Origin: Planctomycetaceae bacterium
GTDB lineage: Bacteria > Planctomycetota > UBA1135 > GCA-002686595
Length of the DNA: 64,000 nt
NCBI GenBank assembly: GCA_016125265.1
Contig: WGMC01000007.1
Coordinates: 62,001-126,000, forward strand
Direction of reading: 5' to 3'
Positions 62,371-64,000 of this stretch are shown piece after piece (position 1 is the first letter of the stretch; each line of letters begins with the position of its first letter). Under the pieces are notes generated by a model. It had not been told where the DNA came from. It saw only the letters and a program-made list of their open reading frames with translations, and made no database searches. The translations under genes and the position numbers were made by a program.

Positions 62371-63249
62371 CTAGATGCCCCAGTCGCGCAGGTACCGGAA
62401 GTCGTGGTTGATCGAGCGCTGCCCGATCTTCGCGATCACCGGCGGCAGGCGCTTGAACTGGTTGCGCACCACCCTGCGCGCGATGCGGCGCACCAGTTCG
62501 CGCTCGAAACCGTCGTCGACGAGCTCGTCCTCGGAGTAACGCTCGTCGACCATGCGCACCAAGATCGCGTCGGCGACCTCGTAGGAGAATCCCAACTCGG
62601 CCTCGTCCGTTTGGCCCTCGAACAGGTCGGCTGAGGGGGCCTTGCGAATCAGCGCCTCGGGCACCGCGAGGTGCCGGCTGAGCTGGTAGACCTGGTGTTT
62701 GTAGAGGTCGCCCAGCGGGTTGACGGCGTGGGCACCGTCGCCCCATTGGGTCGAGTAGCCGAGCAGCATCTCGGTCTTGTTGCTCGTGCCGATCACCAGC
62801 CCGCCCCAGCTCACCGATTGGTCGTAGAGCGCGATCATGCGGCACCGCGCGAACACATTGCCGCGGCGCAATGCGACCTGGGCCCCGTTCTCCGCGGCAC
62901 TTTGGTCGAGGCCCACACCCGCGAAGTAACCGTCGGCCATCCCCGTGATGTCGATGGTGGCCAGCGGGATTTCGTAGGCCTCCGCGACGAGCCGCGCGTG
63001 GGCGGCGCTGTCGGGATTCGACGTGCGGTACGGCATGGAGATCGCCAGCACGTTCCGCGGGCCGAAGGCCTCTGCGCACAGCGCGGCCACCACAGCCGAA
63101 TCGATGCCGCCGGAAAGGCCCAACAGCACCCGGGAGAAACCGGCGCGGCCGACCTCTTCGCGCAGGAAGTCGACGAGCAGTTGTTGCACCAGCTCGACTT
63201 GCACGTCGAGCATCGCAGTGGATGCATTCGCTCCGTGGGCGGGCGTCAC
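62371..63249 (-). CDS. nadE: NAD synthetase (synthetase subunit, no fused glutaminase)
   Basis: Amidates nicotinic acid adenine dinucleotide to NAD using ATP. 292 residues, only the synthetase domain. The PP-loop is LLGLSGGIDSAVVAAL (46-51 SGGIDS). GTSNKTEMLLGYSTQWGD and NPLGDLYKHQVYQLSRHLAVP are family hallmarks. The GTG at 63249 overlaps the stop of the upstream nitrilase-type gene by four bases (GTGA), so the two should be made together. Ammonia could be supplied by that subunit. Confidence 0.93.
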   Translation of the reverse strand: MTPAHGANASTAMLDVQVELVQQLLVDFLREEVGRAGFSRVLLGLSGGIDSAVVAALCAEAFGPRNVLAISMPYRTSNPDSAAHARLVAEAYEIPLATIDITGMADGYFAGVGLDQSAAENGAQVALRRGNVFARCRMIALYDQSVSWGGLVIGTSNKTEMLLGYSTQWGDGAHAVNPLGDLYKHQVYQLSRHLAVPEALIRKAPSADLFEGQTDEAELGFSYEVADAILVRMVDERYSEDELVDDGFERELVRRIARRVVRNQFKRLPPVIAKIGQRSINHDFRYLRDWGI

Positions 63250-64000
63250 GAGATCGCGCCCTCGCGCTCGAGTCGCGCCAGCTCCTCGCGGAGCAGCCAA
63301 ACCTTCTCGTCGCGTCGCAACGGCGTCTGCACACGCGCGCGGCGCGCGAGGCTGCCCTCGAGCCTTGTGGTCAAGCGCGCACTTTCGAGGGCGGGAAGGC
63401 GCCCCAGTTCGCGCCCAAACGGATCGAACACGCAGCTTTGGCCGCCAAAGCCGATGCCGTCCTCCCAACCCACGCGGTTGGCGTAGACGACGAAGGTCTG
63501 GGTCAGGAGCGCACGGGCTTCGAGCAGCCGCGACCACACCGTGGCCGACCGCAGCCGCGCCGCGCCGTCCTCGTCCCGATCGCGTTCCGTCACGCCGCGC
63601 GCCGGGCTCGCGCTGGGCACGAGCATGCCGTCCACACCCTGCAGGAAGTAGAGGTAGGGACCCGGCAGGTGCCAAAAGTCCTCGCACGTCAGGATTCCGA
63701 AACGGCCGCGACGGCTGTCGAAAGCGGCGAAGTTGGCCCCGGCGCCGAAGTCGCGGCCCTCGTCGAACATGCCGTACGAAACGAGATGCACCTTGCGGTG
63801 CACGTGCAGCACGCGCCCGTCTTCCAGGAACGCGACGGCGTTGTAGAGCCGGCCATCGCGGGCGCGTTCCGCGAACCCGAGCGCGATCGAAATCGACTTC
63901 GATCGCTCGAGCAGCGGCGCGAACAGTGGCGCGTCCGGCGGCAGGGCGAGTTCGGCCGTCTGGTCCTTCAGGAAGTACCCCGTCAGCGACAGTTCGGGGA
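63246..64000 (-). CDS. Nitrilase-type amidohydrolase subunit linked to NadE (5' end outside window)
   Basis: About 251 residues are visible; the frame runs off the right edge, so the N-terminus is missing. The Glu-Lys-Cys triad is present: Lys in HVHRKVHLVSYG, Cys in ILTCEDFWHLPGP, and a Glu in PELSLTGY at the far right edge, which is the family's catalytic Glu position. In glutamine-dependent NAD synthetases this domain is fused to NadE and releases ammonia from glutamine. Here it is a separate polypeptide coupled to nadE by a GTGA overlap. A different amide substrate is possible. Confidence 0.8.
   Translation of the reverse strand, partial: PELSLTGYFLKDQTAELALPPDAPLFAPLLERSKSISIALGFAERARDGRLYNAVAFLEDGRVLHVHRKVHLVSYGMFDEGRDFGAGANFAAFDSRRGRFGILTCEDFWHLPGPYLYFLQGVDGMLVPSASPARGVTERDRDEDGAARLRSATVWSRLLEARALLTQTFVVYANRVGWEDGIGFGGQSCVFDPFGRELGRLPALESARLTTRLEGSLARRARVQTPLRRDEKVWLLREELARLEREGAIS

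Overview
The window comes from a GC-rich, Gram-negative-type (diderm) bacterium, most probably a planctomycete of one of the high-GC marine lineages. This rests on three observations: genes for an LPS-type outer-membrane assembly route, an ECF sigma gene translationally coupled to a transmembrane Ser/Thr kinase with a C-terminal repeat region (a pairing typical of Planctomycetota), and many GTG starts with few obvious Shine-Dalgarno sites. No marker settles the taxonomy. No rRNA, insertion sequence, integrase, phage gene or CRISPR array was seen; the window looks like stable core chromosome.

Layout. 1-2.4 kb: the 3' part of gyrB and a stand-alone MshEN-type protein. 2.4-9.7 kb, minus strand: an envelope operon in the order kdsD, kdsC, a giant LptC/LptA-like protein, an LptD-like protein, then tatA. 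9.9-17 kb, plus strand: a site-2-type protease, scpA, trxA, fmt, an RsmB homologue that has lost its catalytic residues, an inositol-phosphatase-type enzyme, a beta-carbonic anhydrase, a TIM-barrel isomerase and a small unknown. 17-20.5 kb, minus strand: a DRE-TIM enzyme and a PDZ lipid-anchored or membrane-anchored protein. 20.6-26 kb: a signal peptidase with an inserted domain, an ECF sigma/anti-sigma/secreted helical protein set, and mnmH. 26-33 kb: a hybrid histidine kinase and a cobalamin-riboswitch operon btuF-btuC-btuD-cobQ. 33-38 kb: a short-chain dehydrogenase, an unknown protein, purF and a glycosyltransferase. 38-45 kb: the ECF sigma/kinase pair, a secreted protein and a B12-binding radical SAM enzyme. 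45.5 kb: tRNA-Arg(CCG). 45.8-51.8 kb: a calcium-repeat secreted protein, a second ECF sigma/anti-sigma set with a lipoprotein in the RseB position, and a YfhO-like membrane protein.

52-61.7 kb holds a chemosensory cluster: cheY, cheR, a cheX-like gene, cheA, cheW, a soluble double-PAS receptor, cheB, a second cheY, a second cheX-like gene and a cheC-like gene. It has three predicted phosphatases with the ExxN motif, a CheA with two CheW domains, and a CheB whose receiver domain looks unable to bind metal. No flagellar or pilus gene accompanies it. The window ends with a split NAD synthetase: nadE and a separate nitrilase-type subunit that runs off the right edge.

The most interesting items are the catalytically dead RsmB homologue downstream of fmt, the roughly 925-residue LptC/LptA-like bridge protein, the phosphatase-rich chemosensory cluster, and a perfect 36-bp repeat found after two unrelated genes.
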